The notes under the pieces: model-generated
What the model saw: the letters and a program-made list of their open reading frames with translations, nothing else
Told to the model about the DNA's origin: nothing
Databases searched by the model: none
Part shown: positions 38,101 through 51,612 of the stretch, in pieces
How the letters are laid out: the number at the start of each line of letters is the position of its first letter
Numbering within the stretch: the first letter of the stretch is position 1
Assembly (NCBI GenBank): GCA_013339765.2
Contig: CM023457.1
Span: forward strand, 80,410,192 to 80,474,191
Source of the DNA: Haemaphysalis longicornis
Lineage: Eukaryota > Arthropoda > Arachnida > Ixodida > Ixodidae
DNA length: 64,000 bases
Reading direction: 5' to 3'
Made by a program: the position numbers and the translations under genes

Positions 38101-41100
38101 AGCTCGCCGCAAGCGAACCTGTTGCGTTTATACTTCCCTCAGGCTCTCCTATTCTAAGGAAAGATGGTGTGAGCCCTCCATTCACCAGAGGACCTTCTAG
38201 TCCGTATCTGAAACCGAGCGGTCCCCGTAGCGCCGGCACTTCCAAATATGACGTCATCTGCCGCCAGCCAATCGCGAAAGGCAGCCAGGGCTCTCACCGC
38301 GCCCGCGGGCAGGGGTCGTTTGTTTTGACGAAAAAAGGTGGTTTGGGTGTATTTACACATAAAATGAACATGGTTTTCGAATTCAGCGTCAGGAAAACCA
38401 TAGTGTAATGCCCCCAACAAATTTTTTTTGAGAAGCTCTTCACCAGCCCTTTAAGTATGAATAGGTAAAGTGTTCTCTTTATATTTTCCAATAATATGAA
38501 ACCTGGTGCATGCCATAATCGAAGCAGTTTTTTGATGCATCGCTGGGAACTAATTTTACAGCTCATTAAACTTTGGTGTTTGAAATGGGAACTCAAAATC
38601 AATCCTTGCCATTGCTGCCACCAATGTTTAATGAGCTGTAAAATTAGTTCCAAGCGATGCACCAAAAAACTGCTTCGATTATTGCATGCACCAGGGTTCA
38701 TAGTGTTCGAAAATAAAAAGAACAGTTTTATGGCCAACACTGTTTTGTCTATTGTTTGACCAGAAATGGCTAATTACCTCTAATTATCTTGGGAATCAAT
38801 TGATCAACTGAAAAATTAATAGCATATTTGAAATCAGTGCGGAAAAAGCAGCAAGACCGGCAAGTTTCACAAAGTTTACTTGAAAATTAAAAGTTGTTTT
38901 AAGACCAGTGTCCCCCCTACCGCTGACTAGCCAGCTCGGTACGTTTGCTCTCAAAATATGCCTCTGCCAGCACAAAAGTGCAATTTTTTATCGCTACAAT
39001 ATAAGGCAGCCATCGTTGCTCAAGTCAGTGGCCCAAGTGGAGAAAAAGAGGGTAGCACCGACGAGTTTGGAACCGCCTGCAGCTCGCTTTGCCATTTCGA
39101 AAAGCAAGGACGCCACTCTCTAATGGCGCACATGCGCAAAACAAAACAGTGGCAGCCGCGGCTTTACCGGACGTCAACAAAGCAGTGCTCACTTGGTTTT
39201 GTGAACAGCATTCAAAAAACGTGCAGAGAAGACGAACCCACGGAATGTCTTGGATCCGTTTGACATGATTTAGTCGTTCTTAGGTGGGTACGACGACTAG
39301 CAATGAGCAACTTATTGTAGTGCGAGACCTTAGCTGTGAAGTTGCTGTAAGGTAAGGCTGGCAAAGTAATATAGCCCACTTTCGGAAATCGATTTTCGGT
39401 TTGCGGACGATTTTCCTGCCGTCTATGCTTCAGTCTCGCGGCAATAAAATTCCTGCAAAAGCAATTCTTTTTTTTTTGCTCTCCCCGGCCCGGTGGTTTT
39501 ATTATTGTGGGGTTCAACTGTACGTGGCTTTATTCGATTGATATAGCAAGTCAACACACAACCCAATACAGTTATCGACCAACACAACTTCACAGGTCCT
39601 CCATCTTCGCAGTGCAGTGGAAGGACTCAAAATTTACCTTTTCAAAGCCCGTTGAATTTCTATTGCAAGAACAGTCCCGGATTGCCCGTGAATTGCTTCG
39701 AACTGTTCTCGAGCAGCAAATAAAATGCGCCATTTGCCACTCACCGTTAGCGTCTGGTGCAATGGGGCTGTCGTCTTCGGTGCTGTTCCGGCGCAGGGCA
39801 TCCAGAGCATCACCCGGCTTGAAGGCCCCGTTCACCACGTTCCCGTTGGCCGGGTAGCCGCCGCCCGTAGCCTGGCGATACGCAGTCAGGCTCGACAGCT
39901 GCCAACAAAAGGGGAACGCAACACTTCACACTCAGCAACATGGTCGAATCCGGAAAGCCTCTTGACAAGCCAAGCCGGGACAAGCTAAGCTAAACGAGCA
40001 GTTTGCAAAATAACATGAAATGTGGCTTCCTAAATTAGCCATTTTGAGACACCGGGGAGTTAATGCGCGATGCTTGCCTCTGTTCTGGACAAAACCTGCA
40101 TGCAAAGGTACACATCTGTTGGCCCATTTTCCAAGGACTTTCCAAAGAATCTGCTTTTCTCTGCCAGCACGACTTCAGGGAGGAAAATGACAGGAACGAA
40201 ACAGGATGGATAGGAATGAATTAGATCACTACTGCACAAGATCCACCCTCCACACTGACGGGTTCATCAGCAGCAGGACCTAAGTGAAGCCGTTCTTCAC
40301 AAAAATTAACCATGGGGTGGGCCCCATAAGCACTGCCAACAACTAGCTTACCAAATAGTTTAATCTCATTACACTAAAGCTTTATACCCTCATGCAAAGC
40401 CTTGGCAGTGTGTCCTAAAGGCTTATTTCTGTTGTTAACCCAGGCAGAACTCCCACATTGTCGTTCCTGACTTTGTCGCACTTTCAGCCCATTAAGATAC
40501 ACCGCTGACAAATGCTCTCCCTGCCAAGACATCAGGAAAAAATTAAAGCCGTTCCACTCAATGGGAAGGCTGTCGAAGTGCAGAGCAGTGAATCGCCACA
40601 GCGGGCTGCGGTGCCGTTATCCTCTCACTCTTACCACCCATCACGCTCTTCGCCACCCTGTCTCATTCCTCTCAGGATGAATTCAACGGAGGTTTGTGCA
40701 ACGCCTTTCAAACTTCCCGCCTTCGTAGTGCTCGCAACCCGCTGTCTGAAACTGCGCCAGCGGGAGTTCTGCTCTTTTTGTGCTTGCTTTTCCTCCCGCA
40801 TGTGCCGGCGTTGCACTGCCACTTTTTTTCGCTTACTATCGAAAAAACCAACCCAAGGAGCTTTCCTAACTAAATGAACGCATGCGCTGCCCGTTAATTA
40901 CATATATTTTGCCTCAAATGTACCTACAGTTTTCTTTGCACCAAACAGGAGGGGCATGTATGACAAGCACAAGCAGTTCACAAGTTTCAAACACTCATGA
41001 TTATATAGACCGCTGGGCTTTCGAAGCCTCTGGGTTACGCTGCGACGACAGCCAATATGACAGAATGCCATGCGCCTCTGCTTGGGTCCAGTGAGCGAGC

Positions 41101-44100
41101 TACGATAACAAGGCGAGCCCCTAAAGTGCTCTGCACTTAAAAGCAGTGAATCAGAGTCAGCGAGCACAGCACAACCCACCTCACTCTCGGCCGTCTCGGA
41201 GGCAAACTTGGAAGGGTCCGACCGCGAGAGGCCGTCTTCACCAGGAGACGACAGGTCTAGGCTGGGTGAAGGAGCGTCGGCTGTGGGGCCGGAAAAGCAA
41301 AAGTGTCTAAGCACATCATCCTGTAGCACTTAACATACTCGGGTATGAGTTATTAAGAGCGGCAATGGCTCATGTAGTGTATCACAGCACAAAAGCAATA
41401 AACCCGGACAACAACGTGCCCGCGTGGGTTTTGAAAGGAGACTGCACCTAATGCGTGACACTGTCCACTTTTTCTTTTGTAATTTGTTCTTGGTGCAGCA
41501 GTTTACAAGCAGATTAGGTCCGAAAAATTACACAAGTTTTACCCAAGTATATCCATTTGGCAACACACGTTATTAGGTACTGCAGTCTGACTTCACACCA
41601 GTGGCCACACTGCAGCCTGCAAGCCCCCCACCTGACTCCCCAACAAGCTGCAAGCCTGTTCCGGTGTTTTGCGCAAACTTGGATGGCAATTTAAGCTCAA
41701 GAGGGGAAAACTCATCAGCACTGTTGCTTTGGAAAGTGTCGGTCTCACAAAGGCAGCAAGCAGAAAGATGGTCGTCCCGATGTTTGCAAAGGAGCTTTAA
41801 GTAACTTAAAGGGGTCCTGAAATGCCTTCCGCCGATGCATGGATGTACATGTAACCAAATAAAGCAATGTATTAGCAATCTCCTCCTGCAAGAATTTTGT
41901 TAAAGCGATGAGTATTAGCTGAGAAATCGTAAATCAAAAACCGCGAATTATCGTCGCGCCGTATTTCCTCCTCCTTTCAACTGTTTCTTCGCTGTTGGCC
42001 TCCCCTCCCATGATGCTCCGCTCCTCAGCGGTGACGTACTTCCGCTATTGCGCTCCCACAGACTGCCGTCTGCTACGGGCCAGCTCTTTCGGCTTTTTCA
42101 TCTCTGTAGACACCATGGACACAGGCTGGAAAAGCGAACGAATGACCTGGCCGCATGTGTGCGGCCTGGCCTTGCCCTTTCGCGGTGTACGTAGCTGCAG
42201 GGCTGCAGTTGGTATCGGCGGCGAACTCGCAGCCGCGTGGGGAGAATCGTGCGCTCGTTCCCTTTGGTGCACCGCGCACTGTTTATTCCAAAAAGCGCGG
42301 TCTCAGATGTGGCCCCGCTGGTGCCGGGTGTTATTTTGCGGTGGTGTGTAATTCCTACTACCGGCGGCATGTGAAAAAAGACATTTTCAAACCGACACAG
42401 AACCCGTGCACAAAACGCGCCGGATCGGATCGCTTTATCAGCGGCGATGAACGTGAAGGCGAAGAGCAAACCAACGCTGCACTCGATCAGCGAGAACCCG
42501 TGTTCTGACAAGCTGCACCCATGTGTTGCATTCAACACTGACGGGAAAGCGTTTGTTTGCACTTGTTTGGATAGTCGTAAAATGTCCAAACACTCCGGCA
42601 CTCCGCTAGCAGATCAGCCGGCGAGACATTTCGGAAAACATTTGACAGATGGCGCCGTATGCATTAGTGTGTCGCTACGCAAAACTGATGAGACGCTCTA
42701 CTAAAACTCCCATCGCGGTGTCACGTAGCGGGACGCAAAAATTTAGCGTTTAGCGTATGCAAAGGCCACAAACGCTGTACTAAAACTCTATTAGCAGCAA
42801 AATAGCGTGCGTATGTGAAACCGCTTGCGTTTACAAAGCTGCACGCCGAGCGCGTACGTTTCAAACCTAGTGACATCGTTTAAATACACTGGCAAGCACA
42901 GTGTAACGTAGTCAGATATCAACCGTAGCTCAGGCGACAAGCAAGAGCTTGTTTTATGTGGGGCGGAGATTGCGCATAAAGGCCCGTTCGCACTTGCGAC
43001 GAAAGCGAGTGAGAGCGGCAGGAATTCCGTCGCTTTGTCGCGCGACGATCGTTTTTGTCGAATGGTCGGGACAAATTTTGGTTGCGCGACAGAATTCCCG
43101 TCGCTTTCGCTCGCTTTCGTCGCAAGCGGGAATGGAAAGTTCTGCCGCTGCCGTCTGCTACGCAGCTCGGAGGTAACCGCGCGATCTGCTCGGGCCGGAT
43201 GAACGCGCACACTCCCGCACGGCAGCGCCCCAAGCGGCAGACGGCCGCGTACATCGCTCCCGGCGCCCGCCTGGAGCCCGCCCTCGGCACACTAGCCAGT
43301 ATATTTCAGGCACTATATTGGAGGAAAGATTTTTTGCTTCCTATGAACCTAGTTCTTTGCCCCTGTGTTTTTAAATACGTGAAGTGGTTAGCACGTCGTC
43401 CTCACGCAGCTCTGTATCGTCGTAGCATCGCTGATTGTCCGAACGAAGCTTGCAGCTAAGCCAATGCAGCGACCGAAGCTGTGTGTGTGTGTGTGCATCG
43501 CCTCCTGTGTGTTGTGGACGCGTTCGTTTCGCGATGAAATGCGACATTGTACTTCTGCGGGTGGATAGTGCTTCCCATGGTCTGGATTATCTTTCTCGAA
43601 CGACGTACCACTCAACCTCGCATGGGGTATGTGCAGTGTGCCTGGCTAAAAGCCTTCTCGCTTGCGCGCCAGAGTTGTGACTTGCTGCTCGTCCCCGCAA
43701 ACCGGGTGTGAGGTGAGTGCCGTATTTACGACGGGCAGGAGGAGGCAACTCATCGTCTGTCAATCGCGGTTCAGACTTGCAACGCATGTTGTGACGTTGC
43801 GTTCGTTCGAAACGCATCTCTGGATTGTTTTGAAGTTGAATAAAATGTACGCGTCAAACCCGGGCATTCGGCTCAGGGCGTTCTCTGCGATTGCACCAAA
43901 GAAGTGCCACGGGACTTTCTTTATGGTACGTACTCATGTAAGATAAAATCCACGTCGTGTTATGGCCGTGTTGCATTCAATACAAACGGTTAAGCGTTTG
44001 TTTACACTTGTTTCGTTTGTCGTAAAATGTCAAAGCACTCCGGCACTCCGCTGGCAGATCAGCCGGCGAGCCGACGCTGAGCAGACGACTCATCTCTTTG

Positions 44101-47100
44101 CCGGAAGTGCGTGAAAAAGCCGCCCAATAGCAGGATGTCTAGCTCATGACGAACATCTGGGAATCGATGATGTAGACATGTGAAGATGGCGGCGTCCAAA
44201 AACACGAAGGAAAGGGTGAGAAAAAAGCGACAAACTTTGCAACAAAAGTGTGAGCTTTCCGCTGCGCGTAAAAGAGTAATACTTGGCACAGGTGACGTTG
44301 GCGACCCAATCTAGCGATTGCGCTAGTTCATTTAGTGTGCTCAAAATGCCTTTCAGGGCCCCTTTAATGAGCAGCAGACAGAGGAGGGAAACCTGGAATT
44401 TCCCACACCCGAGCAATTCCTCAAAGTACTACCGCGCTGAAAATGAACAATAACATCTCAGCAACAGCACGTTTCATGCAGGCTCTCGTTCAAACCAACG
44501 CAATGCGGTTCAACGGCGCAAGGACCAAGAGGGAAGAGGGGCCCCACCCTTGCCGTTGACCACGGGCGTCCCCTGCTGCTCGGAGATGGGTGGCAGGGGT
44601 GCCGACGCGGAGGCAGCGGTGGCGGCAGCCGGGTAACAGCCGGACTCGTGCCGGCGTCCCTGGCTGGAGGGTCGGTAGCGGAGGAACCCGTCCCGGGTGC
44701 CGTTGAGGTAGTAGTGCACGCAGTTCTTGAGCCGCTGCACTTTCTCACGGGGCGCCCCCGGGAACACCCGGGCACCCAGGGCGTCCAGGTCCTCGGTCGA
44801 GGGGAGGCCCCGCACGAAGCCCACCACGGCCGGGATCAGCGTCTCCGGGGGAATCACCTGCAACGACGGGGGAGATCCCTCAAGCATGGCCCTGAATTCT
44901 GCTCGTAGACAGCTCTGCTGCTTTCACTAGCACTCCGAAGCACAGCAATCCAAACAAAATTCAACCTGCCAGTCGTTGCTTGGCTTATTTTTACACTTCC
45001 ATCCGAGCAACACATCCACATTGGGAAGAACTGACTGGGATGCCTTTGTTGGCCCTGAACCTAGCAATGAGCAAGACCTCAGACAACATTGACAGCCTCA
45101 CCAAGTTGGTTCCGGTTTGATACATGGCAGCACAAGGAGATACCTTCCTGTCTCGCATGACAGCTGACACAACCGCAGGATACTCAGCTCCTCCTTTCAT
45201 ACAGTACTTCAAAAAGCGCCAACGGGGGGCTCTCTTCATATCTGCAGGCCCCGCTGGGGGGGTGAGCGTTTGCAGCTGTGCCATGCATTCTGCCTGGCAA
45301 CAAGTGCTGCTGGCATCCTCCTGGGACAGTTCTAAGCCCCCCCCGAGTCAACCTTTCACACCGACCACTACTGACGCGGCCCACCTTTCCCTTGGCCTCG
45401 GGGCACAGCGAGCGGTGGAAGGGGGCCAGCTCCTCCTCGGAGAGCAGGTAGTTGCCCAGCAGGGCGGCCAGCACGCAGAAGCGGTGCGGGTGCAGGTTCA
45501 GGCTGCGCGCAACCTCGCGTGGGAACTAGAGCCTTCAAGTAGCCGGAGGGACAAAGCAGTGCGCCATCATTCATCGGACGTTCATGGGGCGTTAGAAAAA
45601 ACAACCGAATATCCAAAGCCCATATTACAAGGCTGTTGCACGTCCGCTGTAAGTTAATGTTTAAACAAACATGTGTGGATCTACGAAGCGTATCCAACAG
45701 TGAGTAGTAGGCTATTCGCCCCGAGCGCGAGGCGGGGCCGGACGACCGCTCTTAGGCGCTCTCGCGTCGTCTGCTTTTTCACGTTGCGTGCGGCGCAGGA
45801 CGCGTGCTGCACACGACAAAACAACCAATATGTGTGCTCGTTTGGCAGTAAGCAATGACATAGTTACCTCTGCTTACGCATTTCCTCTAGAAACGCAATA
45901 ATCAGCGGCGTTGCGGGTTAATGCGCTGGTTTAATTCCACGAAACATCTTCGCCGTGGTCACCGTTTGAGTGTGAAACGAGTTATAAACATTGCTTCCAC
46001 ACATTGCACTTCGCTTATTGTTGAGTGTAGTCGTCTGCCGTTTCGGGAACGTCGAAGGGTGCTTTTTGAAGGTGGCGTGTGATTATTTAAAGGAAAAAGT
46101 TTAGTACGCGAAACGGGTAAGAAGCGACAAGACCATGTGCATACGCGTGCAAATTCCACACCCTTGTAAAATTGTTCTGTGTCCTTATAGAAAGAAGAAA
46201 ACAAACAAAAACATTTACAATGCACACGACCCGTTCGCTATCACCCATACATTACCGGACACGTATATTTTAACCCCGCAAGCGCCTGCGTGATCGTGTC
46301 CTCCCGTACCTTTTCTAAAATAAATACCATTTTGGACAGTCGTTGTTTATACTGAGAAGGAGGAATAAACATTTATTCAGCTGTATCGAGTTGCTATTTT
46401 ACGTATTATTTAAAATACGTTCTATGATGCGCAAAAGTATTTAGGGGGATTTTTCGGTAAATTAAGCAGTTGTGAGTTTGCGTCTGTCATGTGGCATTTC
46501 GTGTGTCATTTTCATATATCATTTCAATCCGACATGAATCACCTTTCCACAACGTTTCTCACTCAGCATAACCGAATGCCTAATATGGTAACGTCTTAAC
46601 CTCTTAAGGTGGACCGAAGTTTAAAGAAAGAGGAGAAAACGCGTAATATAATGCACGTTGTTTCCCACATGTGTGAGGGTGTGTGCCATGACTCGCTGTT
46701 TTTTTTTTTTTTAATTTTCCCCACATGCTTGGTTTCAATAAAATTTTGAAAAAGGCGAGCCACAATTCCTGGACAATCCCCGACCAAAGGGGGGTTAGTT
46801 GCCCAGCAGGGCGGCCAGCACGCAGAAGCGGTGCGGGTGCAGGTTCAGGCTGCGCGCAACCTCGTCCAGGATGAACTCCCGCGTCTCCAGCGAGCCCTGC
46901 GTGCCGAGGGGGTTAGGAGAAGAAAGGGGAAGAAAACACCGCCCCACGTTGAATCAATCTGACCCCGACGCAGTACACAACGCCCCCTTCGCACTCTTTA
47001 ACGATTCGTGCAAGGGAACATTTTCAGAACTACCACAAACCGGAACAGTGTGCAAACCACAGATACAGCACACACAATACTAACGGCCCAGAAGGACACA

Positions 47101-50100
47101 CAACAAGGATGTACCAGAAATGCTGCCACCCTGCGCAAGTTCCAGTGTATTCTGACAAGCTGACCAGTCCTCTCAGGAAAGCTAAACTGAAGTAGTTAAA
47201 AAAACCTGTTTAACTCTGTAACCACGAAACATTGATGTTCCATGGAAAAACGTAAACACTGGGATCAGTCAAGGGCAGAACAGCTAACAATTGATGGCCC
47301 CCCAAAATGCCAGGAAAAGCTAGCAAATACTCAGAAAGTGCACAAACGACCCATGCGCTCAAGGTTAAGTTACACCCAGAAATTGCAGTAGCAGATCTCG
47401 AGCAAGGACTGCGATAAAATCTGGCACGCTTTCATTAATCGGCAGCAGAACGGTAAATACCCGAATGCTGAGTAAATACCGATTCAGTCCGCAAAGTGCA
47501 CACGGGCCGTTTTCTGCCCTGTGCTTGAGCACGTTGATAACACCACTGCCTTACAAAATTTACTCCGGCTTGCCCACAACTCGCAAAAGTTGCCACCATT
47601 GTTTTTAACTCTTTCGCTAGCGCCGGAAAATAGACCAATTTTTAGGGGTCCAAAAAACTTTTTTTTCCCTGCTAAAAAAATTGGTTAGGAACTAATTACA
47701 GGAACACAAAATGCAGATTATTTAACAGTCTTTCCAATAACACAGTATTTTAAATGTTTTTATATATCATAGTTGTGAAAAAAAATATCAAAATCACAAT
47801 TTTTGTCAAGTTGTCAAAAAAAAATAAAAGATAAAGGAGTTGTGTATATCAAACCACCGGTAGTAGAAAAAAATTAGAATATACATTTTGTAGGGAAACA
47901 TTTAAAAACACGCCCTAGAAAAAATGTCGACTTGCGCGGAACAGTTTGTCAGATATAAAAAAATTTAGCACGCACGGTGCTCGTGTCATGCGGTGAAGCC
48001 CAACCTCCAATTCAAAATGTGCTATTTCGGGTGGTTCCCTGGAATAAATTTGGCGGTTTGACATTATCAGAGGCACCAATTTGCCCCCACATAACGTAAA
48101 AACATCTTGTCAATGACTGACTTTGCATTTACAGCGAGCACAAAATTTGGGACAAGCACGCAATGCGGAAAAAAAAACATGCATGAAGTTGAAAACGGAA
48201 CGCCGTGGTTGATGCTTGTTGACGTTCACGGTCAGTTATTTCTCAAAACATAAAGCTCATTTATTATCATCTTCTTACTCGCAATTGTAGCCTTGCTCGC
48301 AGAAATGAGGTACAATGCGCTAGATTCGTGCCCTGCGATCTTTGGCCGAGTAGCAGTTGCGCGATGAAAAAGATCAGCACAACGAGCCTCCTCTATTGCA
48401 GCGCCACCTAACATTTTTCAAATGAAACAGTACAAAAACTTATCGAGACTCCGTCCGAATAGACAGTTCAACTAAGCAGCAACATTAGACACCTGGATAT
48501 ATCCTCGCATGGAAACGAAACTGGAAGGCGAACAGCTGGCAGTGTAGGCCGGTTTGAAGCGCTGTCCTCGGCGGAACAGATATCTGGCGACTGGGTGTGA
48601 TCTTTTGACTTGCATCTGAAGTTCTTATCGCAGAAATCGGGTTAGGGTGGGGGAAATCAGGAGCGGCGTGCTTTGTTCGAGGATCAGTCGCGGACGCTCC
48701 AGGCGCCATGGCAGGTAGCCTTGAAGTTGGGTAACTGCGTAGTAGCGCTAAATATGAATTTCGCGATGCAGAAACGAAACCGAAACTGTTGTAACTGTTT
48801 GCGAATGGTCCTGGGGTAAGTAGAACTACCACAGAACTTAGAACAACGTGCACAAAGGCAATAAAACTGCCTAAAATCATGAAGTAGCTTTGCAACCAGG
48901 CACTAGACATTTTCAGCCGATTTCTTTCTGGTTATTACTGTCAGAGCGCGAACCTGACGATTGAAAATCGTTTGCTGGTTCACCATTCACGCCCTGATAG
49001 CAAAAAACAAACGCTGGTGCAGAGTAATTACGAGTGGCACGCATTCTTCGTTGGTAGCAGTGACGCGCGATGACCACGCCCCTTTTCCACACCCAGGTGA
49101 TTCAAAAGCGTGTCAAAGGCGCTCTCCCAAGTATCGATCAACATTGATTCCATTTGAATAGGCGCTGGTAGCGAAAGAGTTAAAAGGAGCAACAAAAATG
49201 CGTCACCAATATTGCCAGTTTCTCGAAAGGCCCCAGGAAAAATCCATTCACAAAGTAATGACCTCACTTGGTGACAAATGTTGCATACTAGCACAATATA
49301 TACGTTGTTTCAGTAAAATTCAGTTTAGTGGCTGTGCTAATCTTGTGCACAGATTAATTCCATCATGGTACCACAGATAAACTATTTGCACCAAGATTAG
49401 TAGACTTCTCTTAAGCCTTTCGGCTGGATAAATTCCACTACCCTATTAAACAAACCAAAACGCTGTGGCTTCAGTAGTGATCTCTTTAACCTCATTAATA
49501 CATACTAAAATGTTGCCGCCAGGTGACAAGCCACGGTGACAAGGTGTTGGACACCAGAAAAACTGGCGCCAGAGTGCACTACAGCAGCATACTGGGCGTC
49601 TTTTAGACACGCTAAATAAATGCAGCGGTTCAAATTGGCTGGTTATTAAGGCATTGAAAACCAAGGCCGTGCTTTTCAGACCGAAAAATAAAATAGGCAA
49701 CAACGGCAGCAAGATATTTCTTGGTGACCTCAGCTGTGCAACTTGACCCTTCAGCTAAACTCCTCGGAATACTTCTTTCCAGACAATTATCTTGGAAAAA
49801 AAGCATGTTGATACCACCACTAACAAAACAGCCTTTGCAATCTCGATTGATTGTAGGGTTTAACGCACCGACGCAACGCAGACGATGAGGCGCGCCGTAG
49901 TGAAGGCTACGGATTAATTTTGACCATCCGGGGATCTTTAACGTGCACCGAAAGCATTTGCAATCTCACGTTTCTTTCTTCTGATGAGCATTAAACTCGT
50001 GATTCATCATAAGCTCTTTCTCTCACACATTAAACGTTGTAGAAAATGTAGAAGAAGAGGGAGAGAAATAAAGTGAGACGGAAGAAGTGGTGGCAGTTCG

Positions 50101-51572
50101 GAACGGCAGCTCTTCGCCTGATCGGGTTCAACAAATGCCACTTTTTGGTCTGGGGAAGCACAACCAGGACTGACACTGCCAAATTGCACCTACTACGAAA
50201 GAAGAAAATTTGCACTATTTCCAACAGGCAATATGACACCCATACAGCACCCATGTTTGAGAAACCTTATATTTGTCCAATTAACGTCTTTCAACAATGG
50301 CACATTGGTCACGCACAACCACGCAGGGAGAAGACGGAATAGCATTTTATTTAACAGCAACAGAAGGACCCACCAAGTCTGTAACACATCTACCGAACCA
50401 TCGTTCACTTTTCAAACTCGTGCAATTACGGACACCAGTTGGGTTAGGCATTACCCGTCACAGTGGTGAATTTTCTTAGTCTGCTTCAGCTTTCCTATTA
50501 ACAAATTTATGAGAATTTTATGCTGCCACTGCTTGCACTTAGAGCCTTGTACTGTCTGAATACTAGTCACGAGTATGCGAGTATGCTTCCATCACCTGTC
50601 ATCAAATGTTCCCACAAACTCTCTCGAAAAGCCAAACCCAATTTCTTCTCTTTCTTAGAATTGGCCCTGCAAATGTTTGCAACAAGAAAAAGAACAACAC
50701 ATGAGCGATTTTGGGTTGGCAAGGAGATTCATGCTATTACTCTCACTCACTACCTCTACTTGACTGATGACACATCTATTATTACAAAGGCAGAGAGTGG
50801 CTGAAAAGACCGCCTTCGTGCTTTGACTGACGAGTCGGCTGTCTTGTATGGCCAAGAAATGCATCACATATTGATGCATCCCACAGGCAGCCCTGGCAGT
50901 TCTTTTTATCGCTGGGAATTCTAGTTCTACACACCCGCACACGCATTGCTTCCTGCCATGTTCCTTTATCGTTGTCAAGCTAGGCAAACGCACTTAATTG
51001 GGCATTTTAATCTTAATTCTTAATTTGGCATTTTAAAATAGATTGCATTACTACATCAGGCTCAGGCTGTCGATATTACAGCACATTTTCACTACAGAGT
51101 GCACAGAATCTATGAGAAACAACGCTACAATCCTTACTGCAACTACGCCTGTTATGTAAATCCCAACTGACACACCCTTAGATTCTTTCGAAAGCACGAT
51201 AACGTGAGAATGGCGCACTGAAGCCCGGTACACTGAAAGCCTGGCTTAAAAATAACGTTTCCATCCCACCGCCAAGACGAAACTGGAATTAAAACTGCCA
51301 CACCCAGCAAACCGCTTGCATGCAAAGCGAGCGCTGGGTTCTTGCCACACACAGAATTACAAGAAGAAATTTACTGTGTCAAGCTGGCTTCAGAGCCGTG
51401 CCCGAAGCGCACGGAACAAGTGTGGCACCAGCGCACGCCCTCCCGTCGCCACCGAGCATATATTTAGAAGCATCAAGATCATCCCCTCCCTCCAGACTTC
51501 CGCACTGAGGAAATTCAGAGCTCCGAGTAAACGAAAAAGCACGAGCCATGAATTTGAAAGAATGAAAAAAAA

Positions 51573-51612
<40 letters not shown>

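Noticed and set aside
48485..48910. 141-codon minus-strand ORF in the piggyBac-like element
   Set aside because: The related copy at 18 kb does not keep one open frame over the same blocks, so coding constraint is not supported.
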